Counted from the stretch's first letter, positions 21,554 to 33,597 are shown. The stretch is 64,000 bases of DNA from Blakeslea trispora (GCA_025331445.1 JAIWNE010000093.1:62001-126000), one strand, 5' to 3'. Notes: generated by a model not told the origin, from the sequence alone. Made by a program: numbers and translations.

Positions 21554-24223
21554 TTACTTTCTAAGTCTTTTACTAGCTCTTGTAGAAACAGATGCTGTCT
21601 CTCTGCTCTTTGAGGCAGGAGTTGTTCTCTTGTTCGTTCCTGTCATTGTTATTGTACCTTTCTGATTCTTGCTGGATGCAGGAATGTCCTTTACTTTTTC
21701 GGCATTTCTTTCTTGCTCCAGTAATTTCAGCTTTTCGATTTTGGCCCAGTAACGATCAATAATGGTTGGATCAGTGAAACTAGAGATAGGCTCCCAAGTG
21801 TTTGCTCTTTCTCCGAATCCAGCCCATTTAACCAAGAATTCTCTGTTACCTGGTTTGCCTCTATGATCGCGAATATCTTCCACTGTGAAGTATTCATCTT
21901 CAATTGCTGATTCATCAATTGTGACTATTTTAAATTCCGAAGGTACATAGTTGCGATGCAATAATTCATTTTGCTCGTCTTTTAATTCGTATGATCCGCC
22001 TTTATTTCTTCTTGCTATAGTATAAGGACCTTCATAGATAGGTGCAAGTTTGCTTGGTCTCTTTTGCAGTCTTACCATAACATGTGTGCCGGGTTCAATA
22101 TCGACCATCATGTTCTTTGTGTCGAACCTCTTGCTACATTCCTCATTTATCTTCTTTGTTCTTTCAAAGATAGCTGGGAAGACCAACTTCTCCATGTGAT
22201 CAATGCGCTGTTCGAGATCTTCACGCGTCATCATATCCTTAGGGAGTGGGTTATTGTTCTTTTCTTCATAGTCTTTAGGTAAGCCGACTTTACGTGCAAA
22301 CATCAATGAGAAGGGTGAACTCAACGTCTTGTTTTTCACAGCGTTGTTGATAGAAAGCTGTACTACAGGTAGATAATGATCCCAGTCTTTACTATTCGAT
22401 TTACACATCTTTCTCAGCGTGTTTTCAACTATTTTCACACTAGCTTCAGCACTTCCATTACCTCTAGGATGATAGGGTGTGGAGTATCTGCGATCAATGC
22501 CGAGCTTTTGAGATATTGATTCAAGTAATGCATTATGATAAGCTCTGCCATTGTCTGATTGTAATATGCGAGGAAATCCATAATCACCAAAGATCTGCAT
22601 GAGTGTATTAGCAATGGTATCCGATTGTTGATTCTTAAGTGCTCTGACGATTACATATTTTGTGCAGATGTCAGTCAAGACCAAGATTTCAGTATATCCA
22701 TTATCAGTGACCGGTAAAGGACCTAGAGAGTCTACTGATACATGATCAAATGGCCTCATTGCAACGATACTTGTCAATGGGTGGTAACCTCTTTTGGATA
22801 TGTTGTGCTTTTGGCATTCAGGACATGAGCTTACAATTTCCTTGGCTTCTTGATATATGTTAGTCCAATGGAGTCCTTGAGAGTGTAGTTCACGAACGAT
22901 GGCATGACTACCGAAATGTCCAAAAGTATGTGTCTCTCGCAAGAGCTTTTCTCTTTCAGTCTCAGGCGGAGTGAAGTAATCAAGTGCATCTTTGATTTGC
23001 TCGACTAGTTTTGTGGTAAGAACATGCAGGTTCTTGTCTCTGCTATATTTCTTTCTACGAACGGCAACTCTTTTGATCTTTGCTACTTGATCTTTTTGTT
23101 TTTGACTGCCAGTGTTACCCTCCACCAGTTTGTGATCACTCTGAAAATGTTCAAGAGGGGAATACAAACGACTTAACAAATCTGGCAGTTTGAGGAGAAT
23201 ACCCGGAATATGCACCGCATCAAAGTCATAAGTGAGAATTTCTTCGAACCAATTCAACATCATGTGATTGCAATCTCGTTGTGTATGCATATAGGTCAAT
23301 GCTTTATGATCTGTGTGCAAAGTAAATCTGCGTCCCCAAATATATTGATGGAAGCGACGAAAGGCCATCAGAACACCATACAATTCACGACGAGTAGCAC
23401 TCCATCTTCGGTGTGAGGGTGATAGAGCATTGGATACAAAACTGATGTATTTGTCCCGACCCTTATCATCTCTCTGAAACAACACAGCAGAAATTCCATA
23501 TTGAGAAGCATCAGAAGCAACGAAGAATTCTTTTGTAAAATCAGGATAGTGAGGCAACATGCTTGAGTGCAATATTTCTTTCAAGGCATTGAAGCTCTTG
23601 TCTTGCTCATCAGACCACAATTCTTCTACATTCTTTGCATGGCTTAATCTAGTTAATGGCTCAGCAACAGTAGAGATCATTGGTACGAATTCCCTGAAGT
23701 AGTTGATTAGACCCATAAACTGCTGAATGTGTTTCGCTGTCTTAGGCACTGGCCATGATTCAACGTTAGTGAGTTTGGCTTTATCAACCATAATCCCATC
23801 TGCATTGACCACAAATCCTAGCATCCTGACTGATTGCTGAAACCATACACATTTCTTTGGATTCAATATCAATTTAGCATTAATCAATCTGTCTATTACC
23901 ATTGCGACGTCTTTAGCATGTTGTTCGGGTGTTTCACTGGCCACTATACAATCATCAACAAAAGATTGTACGCAATCCATACCCTCAAACAAAATGGCCA
24001 TGACCTTACAGAATTGCGAAGTCAAGCTCTTCAAACCAAAGCATCCCTTGATAAAGCAGTATTGCTGTCCATTATGAGAGAATGTTAACTTGTGTGCATC
24101 TGGAGGATGTATCTTAAAACGATGGTAAGCATTAGAGAGATCGAGTGTAGAGAATACCTTCTTGCCTCTCAAATTTTCAAATATGTTTCTCACCAGTGGT
24201 ACTTCAAAGTTATATGTTGGCGG
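21554..24223 (-). CDS. Ty3/Gypsy chromovirus pol, element A (RT, RNase H, integrase, chromodomain), 5'-truncated
   Basis: One open frame of about 880 codons. In order: reverse transcriptase from the DLSNAYHRF motif onward with FVDD as the catalytic box, then RNase H (FFVASDASQYG ... SATRRELYGV ... HTDHKALTY). The integrase has a zinc finger of His-His-Cys-Cys type (HTFGHFG ... CPECQKH) and a DDE core (VSVDSLGPL; LQSDNGRA; NGSAEAS). A chromodomain at the end (FLVKWAGFGERANTWEP) places it among chromoviruses. The protein ends normally at 21554. Its start, with protease and the first part of RT, is lost at 24223, where the LTR of another family begins abruptly. The intact length of the remaining frame suggests fairly recent truncation. 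Confidence 0.9.
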   Translation of the reverse strand, partial: PPTYNFEVPLVRNIFENLRGKKVFSTLDLSNAYHRFKIHPPDAHKLTFSHNGQQYCFIKGCFGLKSLTSQFCKVMAILFEGMDCVQSFVDDCIVASETPEQHAKDVAMVIDRLINAKLILNPKKCVWFQQSVRMLGFVVNADGIMVDKAKLTNVESWPVPKTAKHIQQFMGLINYFREFVPMISTVAEPLTRLSHAKNVEELWSDEQDKSFNALKEILHSSMLPHYPDFTKEFFVASDASQYGISAVLFQRDDKGRDKYISFVSNALSPSHRRWSATRRELYGVLMAFRRFHQYIWGRRFTLHTDHKALTYMHTQRDCNHMMLNWFEEILTYDFDAVHIPGILLKLPDLLSRLYSPLEHFQSDHKLVEGNTGSQKQKDQVAKIKRVAVRRKKYSRDKNLHVLTTKLVEQIKDALDYFTPPETEREKLLRETHTFGHFGSHAIVRELHSQGLHWTNIYQEAKEIVSSCPECQKHNISKRGYHPLTSIVAMRPFDHVSVDSLGPLPVTDNGYTEILVLTDICTKYVIVRALKNQQSDTIANTLMQIFGDYGFPRILQSDNGRAYHNALLESISQKLGIDRRYSTPYHPRGNGSAEASVKIVENTLRKMCKSNSKDWDHYLPVVQLSINNAVKNKTLSSPFSLMFARKVGLPKDYEEKNNNPLPKDMMTREDLEQRIDHMEKLVFPAIFERTKKINEECSKRFDTKNMMVDIEPGTHVMVRLQKRPSKLAPIYEGPYTIARRNKGGSYELKDEQNELLHRNYVPSEFKIVTIDESAIEDEYFTVEDIRDHRGKPGNREFLVKWAGFGERANTWEPISSFTDPTIIDRYWAKIEKLKLLEQERNAEKVKDIPASSKNQKGTITMTGTNKRTTPASKSRETASVSTRASKRLRK

Positions 24224-24651
24224 TGTTGTATACAGCCTACATTCTACCCTATCTGAGTTATAATACAGACCTAAACGTGCTCACGGCTCTACAGTTATAA
24301 CTGGCTATAGCTTAATTGACATCTAAACTCAGTCTAAAATAAAAGATCGGATCACACTTCATTTGTATCAAGTACACTTGGATTGAAGCACAAATAGTGA
24401 ATTATGGTTTATACACAAGAGGTACTCACTCTTTATCCATTACACCAAAAATAAGCTATTATCCATGTCACTCAGTTAAATTAAGGATTGTTACTCAGTC
24501 ATCGTAAAAAGTATAAATACTAGGCACATATTTGAAATAAACGCGGATCAGATTCATATCTATCTTTTTTGGCCGTTCTGGTTCTAATCGACTTTATTTG
24601 TCTTCACCTTTTTGTTATATTTTGTGCCTGTTATATTCTACGAATATAACA
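24224..24651 (+). repeat. Solo LTR, family E, at a chimeric breakpoint
   Basis: 428 bp, TGTTGTATAC ... GAATATAACA, with TATAAATA and AATAAA in plus orientation. It is an inverted near-identical copy of 28038-28465. The flanking 5-mers (GGCGG and ACAAT) differ, so there is no target duplication. On its left, element A's RT starts mid-domain; on its right, element B's RT stops mid-domain. The two RT pieces overlap in homology, so they come from different elements. Confidence 0.85.
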
Positions 24652-26293
24652 ACAATCAGGTTCATGAATAGGAAACGATGTGAAGCAAGCATGGATGTCT
24701 AAAATAGTATGAATAGGTGCACTACCAATACTCTGATGAATGGATGAAATTAATGGCAACTGTTGTCTATCAGTAACGAGGAGTTGTTGATTTAACAGAC
24801 GGACATCACAAACGATTCTAGGTTTATCAAAGGAGTAATTACCCTGTGAATCTTTCTTCTTGACTACTAGTAAGGGACTGTTATAGCCTGTGTGGGAAGG
24901 TGCTTTCTTAATGACCCCTTCAGATAACCATACTTCGATTTGTTTGTTAACAACATCTTTGTACGCTGCTAGTAATGAGTATTGAGCTCTATAAGCAACA
25001 GTTCCAGGTTTAGTCTTGAGATGTATGGTAGCACCAGGTAAATTACAACAAGTGTTTTTCATGTCAATCTCTGAATTTAGCTTAAGAAGATTATTAACAA
25101 CTTTGAGAAAAGGTTTACGTTCACTGTTAGTGTCAAATGGATCACTGTTAGGATTAATATTATCTGGGTCAATAGGATCAGGAATCTTAGGTGTTCAATC
25201 AGGTAAAAATTATAGCAAAGAAATTGTGAGATAAAAAATTAACCCTTTATTGTATGTAATAATCTGATGTATTTATACTAATTTGAATATTTCTAACTAA
25301 TGCTGATGAGAATTGTAATGAAAGTGATTAAGTGTGATGGGAAGGAAATCCACATGTATTTGAATTATGGTCATTCGTGTATGTATGTATTTTTATCCTT
25401 TTATTGACAAGATAACGTCTATTGTCATGCTTTGATTCATTAGAAACCATACGCATGATTTTGTATGTGTACATTTGTCTAAATACGGATGTGTCAACAT
25501 TGAAATTGGAACATGATTATTTATAACTGTAATTTGAGCCTGTGTAACTATGTCTGTATAAGACATTAGGACTAGTCGAATCAAAGTGAGAACTTATAAG
25601 ACCAGTGATTCCAATCTTCAGTCTATGTAAGATATCCATACCAAGACAAATTGGTACATTTTCATGTGAAAAAAATGAAAAGACTTCGAAAGTATGTGTA
25701 ATGCTGATTTTATTATGGAAAATATGTAATTGGGTGGAACCAATTTTAGAGACAGTTTTATTCTTGTGAGCCAACTGAACCATTCCTGTCGAAGGAGTAA
25801 TAGCAGCATTAAGAAAGTTGACGAGCGATGGAGAAACCAAAAAATTGTCGGCACCTGTGTCGAGAAGAGCGTAGGTTTTGGTATTTTCTACAATTACCGG
25901 TAAGATAATAAAATTAGATATCTGTTTCGGTGCTGATGAAAATCGAACATCATACTTACATTTCTGCGCATGAGCAGCTTGCATTAAAGATTCTTCATCG
26001 GAATCAATATCCATGTTTTCTATGGCTGAGGATGAGAGTCCTGGAGAAGGCACACGAGAGGGAGACGAAGGAGCAGGCCCGGGGAAAGCAGCAGCAGCAC
26101 GAACATTAGCGGAAGTAGGAGGGGCATTAGTAAAGTCACTCCACTTGCTAGCAGCAGTACCACTACCACGCACAGAAGCACCACGGACGGTAACATTCCC
26201 GTTGCTGGGAGAAGAACGAACAGCAGTACCACATTGGTGGCTCGGAGTCCAACCAGGAGCACCACAGCGACGACAACGAGACTTGATCTTTGG
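24652..26293 (-). pseudogene. Ty3/Gypsy element B: protease and start of reverse transcriptase
   Basis: The minus-strand frame contains a CCHC-like knuckle (CRRCGAPGW, just below 26293), an aspartic protease (YALLDTGADNFLVS near 25860) and then a solo-LTR insertion at 25192-25565. Beyond it comes the N-terminal part of RT: KTKPGTVAYRAQ, PLLVVKKKD, KPRIVCDVRLLN, TILDIHACFTSF. Removing the LTR and one copy of its TTAGG duplication rejoins the reading frame. The frame is cut at 24652 by the family E LTR, so the catalytic DD box, RNase H and integrase are missing. The RT resembles element D's more than element A's (LPLISSIHQ, shared CFTSF). Confidence 0.85.
25192..25565 (-). repeat. Solo LTR with perfect target duplication inside element B
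   Basis: 374 bp, TGTTCAATCA ... TATAAGACA, flanked on both sides by TTAGG (25187-25191 and 25566-25570). Minus orientation is shown by TATAAATAC and CAATAAAG read on that strand. It splits the pol frame of element B between protease and RT. The LTR sequence differs from those of elements A, B, D and E. Confidence 0.9.
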
Positions 26294-27586
26294 CTATTCG
26301 CCTTTTTGCTTTGCTTGGCATTCCTCGGTATTATGAGTTGTTACCCGGTGAAATGAGCAGAATTTACCTGTTCTAGACTTTGATTGACCAACATTAGGAG
26401 GGCGAGAGAAGCGAGTTCTTTTGTTCACAGAAGGCTCTTGAGCTTCTGTTACCTGTGAAGTAGGTATATTAGATCGCTTGGCACCAGAACCAGAACCAAG
26501 ATCAGCCTGTCGAGTACGAGACTGATTGTACAAGTTTCTTGCCTTGAAGCAGATGAACTTAAGACTTGTTTTCCTTTCTGTGGAGACAGATTCAAGGGTT
26601 ATGTTGATTCGATCAACTAAGTCTGCTGGCAAGGCTTCAAAGAAATAGCTGACGAGAACATGACTTTCTCGGATACCAGACTTGACTCTGAGAGTATTAA
26701 ACATATCGATGAATTGTTCGATGGTTTCTTGCTTGTGATTAAAGCGTAATTTTTGTAACTCCTTATGAGCTTGCAGTTTGGAATCGGTGCTAGTCATACC
26801 ATTTTTTCGGATCAAGGCGGACTTGAATTCTTCCCAGGTGATGGAGGTGATGGCCTTACCTGAGCCATGAACAAGTTGACGCAACCAAATTCGTTGGTCA
26901 GAATCGATTCTGGTTACAACTAGACGGTACCAATTGGTATCCAGATCTAACTCGTAACAGAGCATAACGTCTTCGAATTTGTCAAGACAGGTTTCGATAT
27001 CTGGATAAACAGATTCACTTGGAGCGAAGACCTTGCGTCCTGTTCATTGGAAATAAGGGATTTCTCTTAGGCATCCAGTTGATTTGTTAGGCGAGGCTAA
27101 CTTTGGTGCTACAGCGTTAAAGCTGTTCTTGGGAATCATTTGCATAACCTTGGAGAGATTAGCCATGTCATGTACCTTAGCTTCAAGAGCATTGCGAAAT
27201 TGAGCAACGTCCTGTTCAGTAAAGTTCTTGGGTGAGGCAAGTTTTGCAGCTAGGCTTTCTACTTCATTCTGCATGGCAGCGAAGCTATCCTGTAGGCTAC
27301 AAGAATCGGAAGGACCAGAAGAGGCGGAAGAACCAGGAGCAGGTAAGTCGGCATTGCTTTCATCAGTGTTAGAAACTGGCATATGGGTGGATGGTTCTTC
27401 CATTGGAGGAAGAATTGCATCGAGTTCCATTTCTTCTTCAGCCGTGAGAGGTGAAGTTAAAATAATTTCGGCTTTTTCCTGAGTAGGAGTACGAGGATAA
27501 GCATCGGAAATAGGAGCAACCATTTTGATAATAAAGTAAATAAGTAGAGATAAGATTAAAAAAAGTGTTATAGGCCAAGAAATCAC
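26294..27586 (-). pseudogene. Ty3/Gypsy element B gag
   Basis: The frame opens near 27525-27586 and carries a proline/serine-rich N-terminus, then a retrotransposon capsid domain (WLRQLVHGSG, WEEFKSALIRK, LQKLRFNHKQETIEQFIDMF). A basic tail ends in a Cys/His patch (FCSFHRVTTHNTEEC). Two in-frame stops interrupt it: TGA at 27044-27046, in a position where the gag of element D has FQW, and TAG at 26294-26296, after which the frame continues into the zinc knuckle and protease. Without these stops gag and pro would be one continuous frame. Confidence 0.8.
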
Positions 27587-27588
27587 AA

Positions 27589-27976
27589 TGATATAAAATC
27601 AGAGAATTAATCAGACTAAAGATAATGTTTTATTTACTTCAAAATTGATGTGCTATTTATACCTTTCATGAAGATGATATTTCAACTGAGATTGTAAAAC
27701 TTTTCTAGAGGCTTGTAGATGATTATGATAATAACAACGAATCAGATCAGAGATGAATGATGACAGTCTTGTAAAGAAGAATTACTAAAATAGAATGATT
27801 GGTCATCTGTACCTGAATCCCAGTAACTGGTAAATTATTGGTAAGATGTCAGTTCTGACCTTGAATGAAGGTTTATCCGAATTGAATTTCAAATGAAACA
27901 AGCTGAAGTCGAATTAGACAATGGTTGTGGATTCATAAGTGGTTAAATAATTGATCCGTACTGTATGAATACAACA
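27589..27976 (-). repeat. 5' LTR of element B
   Basis: Read on the minus strand it ends TTATATCA just before the gag leader, and starts at about 27976 with TGTTGTATTC-type sequence. It has TATAAATAG and AATAAA in the right order. Its outer edge abuts the integrase fragment of element C in mid-codon, so element B inserted into, or was joined to, element C here. The matching 3' LTR is gone. Confidence 0.65.
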
Positions 27977-29285
27977 GTCTCAAGTTGTCTTATTTGTCAA
28001 AAGCATGCTGGGTGAAATATACAAGAACTAATCTTGCTGTTATATTCGTAGAATATAACAGGCACAAAATATAACAAAAAGGTGAAGACAAATAAAGTCG
28101 ATTAGAACCAGAACGGCCAAAAAAGATAGATATGAATCTGATCCGCGTTTATTTCAAATATGTGCCTAGTATTTATACTTTTTACGATGACTGAGTAACA
28201 ATCCTTAATTTAACTGAGTGACATGGATAATAGCTTATTTTTGGTGTAATGGATAAAGAGTGAGTACCTCTTGTGTATAAACCATAATTCACTATTTGTG
28301 CTTCAATCCAAGTGTACTTGATACAAATGAAGTGTGATCCGATCTTTTATTTTAGACTGAGTTTAGATGTCAATTAAGCTATAGCCAGTTATAACTGTAG
28401 AGCCGTGAGCACGTTTAGGTCTGTATTATAACTCAGATAGGGTAGAATGTAGGCTGTATACAACACTTGCAAAACCTATCCTTACTCCTTCGCAACCGTT
28501 TTTCCTGATAGGTGTAGATGCTGTTGGACCTCTTAAGGAAACTTCTCAAGGCAATAGATACATTCTTACTGGTGTGGATTAGCTTACAAGATGGCCTATG
28601 GCACAGGCAGTACCTGCCATCACCGAGAAAACAACTGTGAACTTTTATCAAAACTGTATTATGGCGAACTATGGAATTCCAAGATATATTTTGTCTGATC
28701 GAGGCTCAAATTTTAAATCAGAATATACACATTCATTTCTTTTTCAAGTGGATTGTAAAGGCATACACACAATTTCATTCCGTCCACAAGTTAATGGAAG
28801 TTGTGAAAGATTAAATCAAACACTGGCAAAAACTATTAGCAAGTTAGCAGCCGAAGAAGACAAGTCTGAAGAATGGGACAAGTTCATTATGCCGGCGTTG
28901 ATGGTATAAAGAACTTTAGTGAATGAATCTACAGGTTACTCTCCTTGTCAATTACTATTTGGATATCAAATGCTAACTCCTGCAGTATGGCAAGCACCGT
29001 TATTGGGTTACGAAGAAAGTAACATATAGGCTAATATTGCAAGAAGGGTAGAGTTTGTCAAGAATGATATGAGCAAAATACGTGAATTGGCAAGAGAAGC
29101 GTCTGATGCCGCTAAGAAGCGATGTGCCGTGCCATATGACAAGAATGTACACCCGACAAGAAACTATCGTATAGGTGAACAAGTGCTGATGAAGAATATG
29201 GTACCTAAGACAAAATTTTCTGAAAAATGAATTTGTCCTCTCACGGTCATTAAGGCGAATAAAAATGGCACGTATTATCTACAAG
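27977..29285 (+). pseudogene. Integrase fragment of Ty3/Gypsy element C (first part)
   Basis: Plus-strand translation shows the end of an integrase zinc finger (SSCLICQKHAG at 27979-28011). After a solo-LTR insertion the catalytic core follows: GVDAVGPL, then YILSDRGSNFKS, then NGSCERLNQTL. A C-terminal stretch (NYRIGEQVLMKN) comes next. The three acidic residues are kept. Stops at about 28579, 28907 and 29027 and other changes disrupt it. The frame is interrupted at 29286 by complete element D and resumes at 35389. Its Cys-x2-Cys finger and core resemble element A only loosely, so this is a separate lineage. Confidence 0.8.
28038..28465 (-). repeat. Solo LTR, family E, with target duplication
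   Basis: 428 bp, starting TGTTATATTCG and ending TGTATACAACA, flanked by CTTGC on both sides (28033-28037 and 28466-28470). TATA and AATAAA motifs are in minus orientation. It is nearly identical to the inverse of 24224-24651. It lies inside the integrase fragment of element C. A clean solo LTR formed by LTR-LTR recombination after a normal insertion. Confidence 0.93.
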
Positions 29286-29580
29286 TGTGATATATTCACT
29301 ATTAATAACAATAAAAAGTCAATCAGACCAAAAGAAAGATGTTTTATTCAGATATATGTTTTCTGTCTCTATTTATACTATGGGAAATACTGGTATGATA
29401 ACTGAGTAACTTGAGCACAATGTATACATTGCCTGTAACCTGGATACATTGTATCCAGTGTTTGTACCGTTTGAACGCAACAGTCTGAGAATTCCATATA
29501 TAGAAATAGACTGGTCACAATAAGCCTAATCTGATCTTTACTTTATTTTATTGCTCTGAAAGAGGCCGTTGTATGCAATA
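29286..29580 (-). repeat. 3' LTR of element D
   Basis: 295 bp, 294/295 identical to 35094-35388 and in direct orientation. It contains TATAAATAG and an AATAAA signal on the minus strand. Confidence 0.95.
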
Positions 29581-29748
29581 TTACCCTCCTCCAAGATCAG
29601 ATCATCGCAATTGTTCAAGTATTGGTAGGCACAGAGTGGCTAATTCAGTTGTTCAGATTGTAAAGAAGATTGTGTTTGATAATGCTATCGAGAAAAAACT
29701 TGTAAAAAACCCAGTGGGAAAAATGTGTCAAGAAAAAGATAGCATTGT

Positions 29749-32700
29749 TTATAATCTTGTAGTGTGACGAGCAGATCTTCTCTTACGTCGATTAGAAGAA
29801 ATGTCTTTGCGTCTGTTGACAGTGTCAGGCAGCGTTGTACCTTGAGTTACTGCATTAGTCACGTTTCGTCTAACCCAATAATCATTAATTGGCTTTAGCG
29901 AGTCAAATGAGGAAGCTGGTTCCCATGTATTGTATTTCGCTTGATCATCATATCCACGCCAGTGGACGTAGTATTCAATGTTTTTGCCAGTACCACGATG
30001 GTTGACAATAGCTTGAACTTCGTAATGCTTTTCAGCTACATCGGATTGCGATCGTTGATCTCCTGACTGTATCATCTTGATCTGATGCGTAGGTATGTCT
30101 CTAGACAACAATGCACCGGTTAGATCCTCAAGAATGTAGGCACCACTTTTAGCCCATCCTTTGATGGTGAAAGGACCAACGTAACGAGGTTCAGTCTTTG
30201 CTTTACGATTCACATTGATAATCATAACTTTAGAATTGAGCGGATATCTGTCAGTTACTATGTTATGAGACTTCAAGTATTTTTTATGGTCAGTGTTTTG
30301 ACGCTCTTTGATGTGCTCATGTAAAGCAGGTACGACTACTTCTTTAACGTGTTTCAATTGCTCATTGATACGTTTGTGCTCAGATTTTTCAAATGTCAAA
30401 GTGGGCTTCACTTCGGTATAATCAGTTAATTGATTCGGCTGTCTGAAAAACATAGCCGTGAATGCACGTGTACTGTGCAAGTGTCTAAACTGAGCGTTGA
30501 CAGCGTATTGAGCCATGTCAACATATAAATCCCAACTTTCAGGATCCTTTGCATCAGCTGTAATTGCTTTGATAATGGCTTGTTTGCACACGCCCATATA
30601 TCTTTCACATATAGAATTACCGACAGGATTGTAAGGTAATGAAACCCTTTGATCAACTCCAGTCATCTCAGCCAATTGCTTCAAGACTTCGTTCACAAAT
30701 TCAGATCCGTTGTCATGGCTAATAATTCTACTAAACCCAAATAAACATCAAATACTGAGCAACTCTCTTGCAATAGTATATGCATTCTTATCAGGAATAG
30801 CTCTTAGAATGGTAAAGCGTGAGAACATATCAACTACGAGTAATAAGAAGTTGTTTCCACTAGACGATGTAACATTGAAAGTGCCTAGATCCACACAAAT
30901 GTGATCAAAGACTCCTTCAGGTAAGATATGTCTAGGTGGATGATAGCCTACTTTGTGAATGGTATGTTGTTGACAAGCTGTACAGTCTTTTACAACACGT
31001 TCAATATCTTTTCTCAAGTTAGTCCAATGTATACCGTCAGCATGAATGGTTTTCTCAATCGCATTCACACCAATGTGACCAAGAAGATGAGTACGCTCGA
31101 TAAGATCTCGACGTTCCATTTCAGGTGGTGTCATATACTCGGCAGATTGACGTTTACTCGATAAAGGTGATTTCGACGTAGAAGAAGTAGGTTCTTCGCG
31201 ATTATCCACATCGTCTGTAGCCAGACGGGAAGGAAAAGAAGTATTATCAGTGACTTCAATATTTTTCGTTTTGCGGCGCATAGCAGCATTGCACAAAGTG
31301 ACGTGACGTGCATGAGAAAAAGTACGTTTAGAGTCAGAAAGTAAGCTGTTTTCTTTCGCTTGTTTTCTTTCGGTTCTAGACATGTTATTCTTTTTCAAGA
31401 TATGTCTGTCGTTATAACTAGTGTAGCTGGTTTCACCCTCCTCCAGATTGGACGACTCAGGAGAGTACAATCTACTAAGAGCATCAGGCAAGCAGTTTGT
31501 AACGCCGGGAATATGGACGATGTCAAAGTCATAGCTAAAGATTGCCTCATAGTAGTTCAACATCATAGGGTTGGGGACAGCTTGACTCTTCAAAAATACA
31601 AGTGAGCGATGGTCGACATGAGCGGAAAAGCGAATACCATATAGCAATTTATGAAAACGCTGACACACAAACAAGAAGCCTAGCAACTCGCGGCGAGTAG
31701 TGCTGTAACGCTGCTCTGTTTCGTTCAGTTTTCGACTAGCCATTCCAACATAATTAATCCTGTTATCCTTGACATAGTAGACTACTCCACCAATACCATA
31801 CTTGGATGCATCAGTCGCAACATGCAAGCGATACTTAGGATCATAAGGTGACAAGATCACAACGGAAGCCAAGGCCAGTTTCAGTTTCTTAAAAGCCATA
31901 GTATGCTCTTCAGTCCAGACACCATCAAGAGACTTGAGAGAACGCAGAGAGTCAAGTGGAGCAGCCAGTGTAGCGTAGTTTGGAATTGATCCTCGAAAGT
32001 AATTCAAGAATCCCAAGTAAGAGGCAAGTCGTTTACCTGTAGCAGGAGCATCCTCCCAAGAAGCAGTTGCAGCAATCTTTCGAAAGTCCGGCAACAAGGT
32101 ACCATTGCTAATAGTCCAACCCAAGAGATGAACTGAATTCATAGCAATGACCAATTTAGTTGGATTAATCTGCAACTTAGCGTCAGTCAATCGCTGAATC
32201 ACTGTGCCAAGACAAAGGAAGTGATGCTCCAACGAAGACGAAGTGGCCACCGTGATATCATCCACGTAGATAGAGACATAAGGCAAATCATGGAAATAGT
32301 TTTGCAAAACATTTTGAACAAAAGCAGACATGAATGTGATGCCAAAGCACATCTTACGGAAGTGGTAACGAAGATTAGTGAAAGGACACATAAAACTAAG
32401 TTTATGTTTGTGACTAGGGTTTACGAGAAACGAAGTAAAGCAAGAACGGATATCAATTGTCGAAATGATTGTCGCATTTCCCATACGTTGATGAATGTCA
32501 GAGATGAGAGGCAATTGGTAAACATCGTTACTGACCAAGATGTTGTTCAACTTTCTAACATCTGCAACAATTCTAGGTTTTTTCATGGAGTAAACACCAT
32601 CGATATCTTTTTTCGCAACACACAAGATGGGTACGTTGAAATCAGTGTGACCCGTTGACCGTTCAATAACGCCTTCATCAATCCATGCTCGAATCTGATC

Positions 32701-33597
32701 TAATACAGCTTCTTTGTAAGCAAAAGGAACTGGATAAGGTTTTTGAAATGCAGTCATTCCTGGTTTGGTCTCAAGGTCGACTACAGCATTAGGTAGCGTA
32801 CAAAAAGTAGACTTGAGGTCAATATTAGCATTGGCATCTAGCAATGGCTGTAACTGATTCATATAATGCAATCTTTCTGTAGATGTACCGACTGGACTAG
32901 CATTGACTGCATTACTTACTTCTTCAGGGTCAATAGAACAAGGCAATTTGGGTCCTGTAGTGTCAAACCAAGAAGTAACTAATCCATGAATTGAAATACC
33001 CAAACGAGGCATCAAATCTAAGCCAATAATAACAGGTACGTTATCCTTAATAGAAAATGCATTGAAAACTTCGAAAGTATGAGTTAAGAATTTTTTATTG
33101 TACAAAAGCTTTAGGCTGCATTGCCCCAAACGAGGCGCAGAAGACTTTTCGTATCCCAATTGTACACTACCAGAGGCAGGCACAAGAGGAAGGCCAAGGG
33201 AAGAGAAGAACGAAGGATGAACCACACTAAAAGTGGCACCACTGTCCACCAAGGCGTACACAGCAACTTTTTCTACAATAATTGGAACGATAAGAGCGTT
33301 AGATTTATACTCTGGCAGTTTCGAAAATTCCGTATCAAACTTACATTGCTGTGCAGCCTCTACCACACGTTCATCGATATCCATATCGTCTTCCGAAGAA
33401 GACGACAAAGAAGACAAAGCAGACAAAGCAGAGGAGTCACCCACAGAGGCAACAGGAACAGCAGCATTGGTGTGTTCAACACCAGACAAAGGGCAGGAGA
33501 ACCACTCGCACCCAAAGTGCCAACAGCAGAAGTGCCAGCAGCGACAGGAGAAACAACAGGAGTGCCAGCAGCAGAAGTGCCAGCAGCAGACAACCAA
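29749..33597 (-). pseudogene. Element D pol: protease, RT, RNase H, integrase, chromodomain; one in-frame TGA
   Basis: Read from about 33597. Protease active site YALVDSGATF. RT with KPRIVADVRKLNN, STIDIRSCFTSF and an intact YVDD box. RNase H with HVATDASKYG and STTRRELLGF. Integrase zinc finger HLLGHIG ... CTACQQH, then the DDE core (ICVDLGTF; ISHDNGSEF; NSICERY). The gene ends with a chromodomain (YYVHWRGYDDQAKYNTWEP) at about 29880-30010. The frame is open except for a TGA at 30748-30750, between the first and second catalytic Asp. Upstream and downstream of it the frame is the same, so this is a point nonsense change. The pol frame overlaps gag by 238 nt in another frame, so expression would need a ribosomal frameshift. 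The Cys/Trp-rich first 30 residues are probably a shadow of gag. Confidence 0.9.

Noticed and set aside
30748..30750. TGA as a reassigned sense codon
   Set aside because: TGA is used as a normal terminator elsewhere in the window (for example 166-168 and 18585-18587), so a point mutation is simpler.
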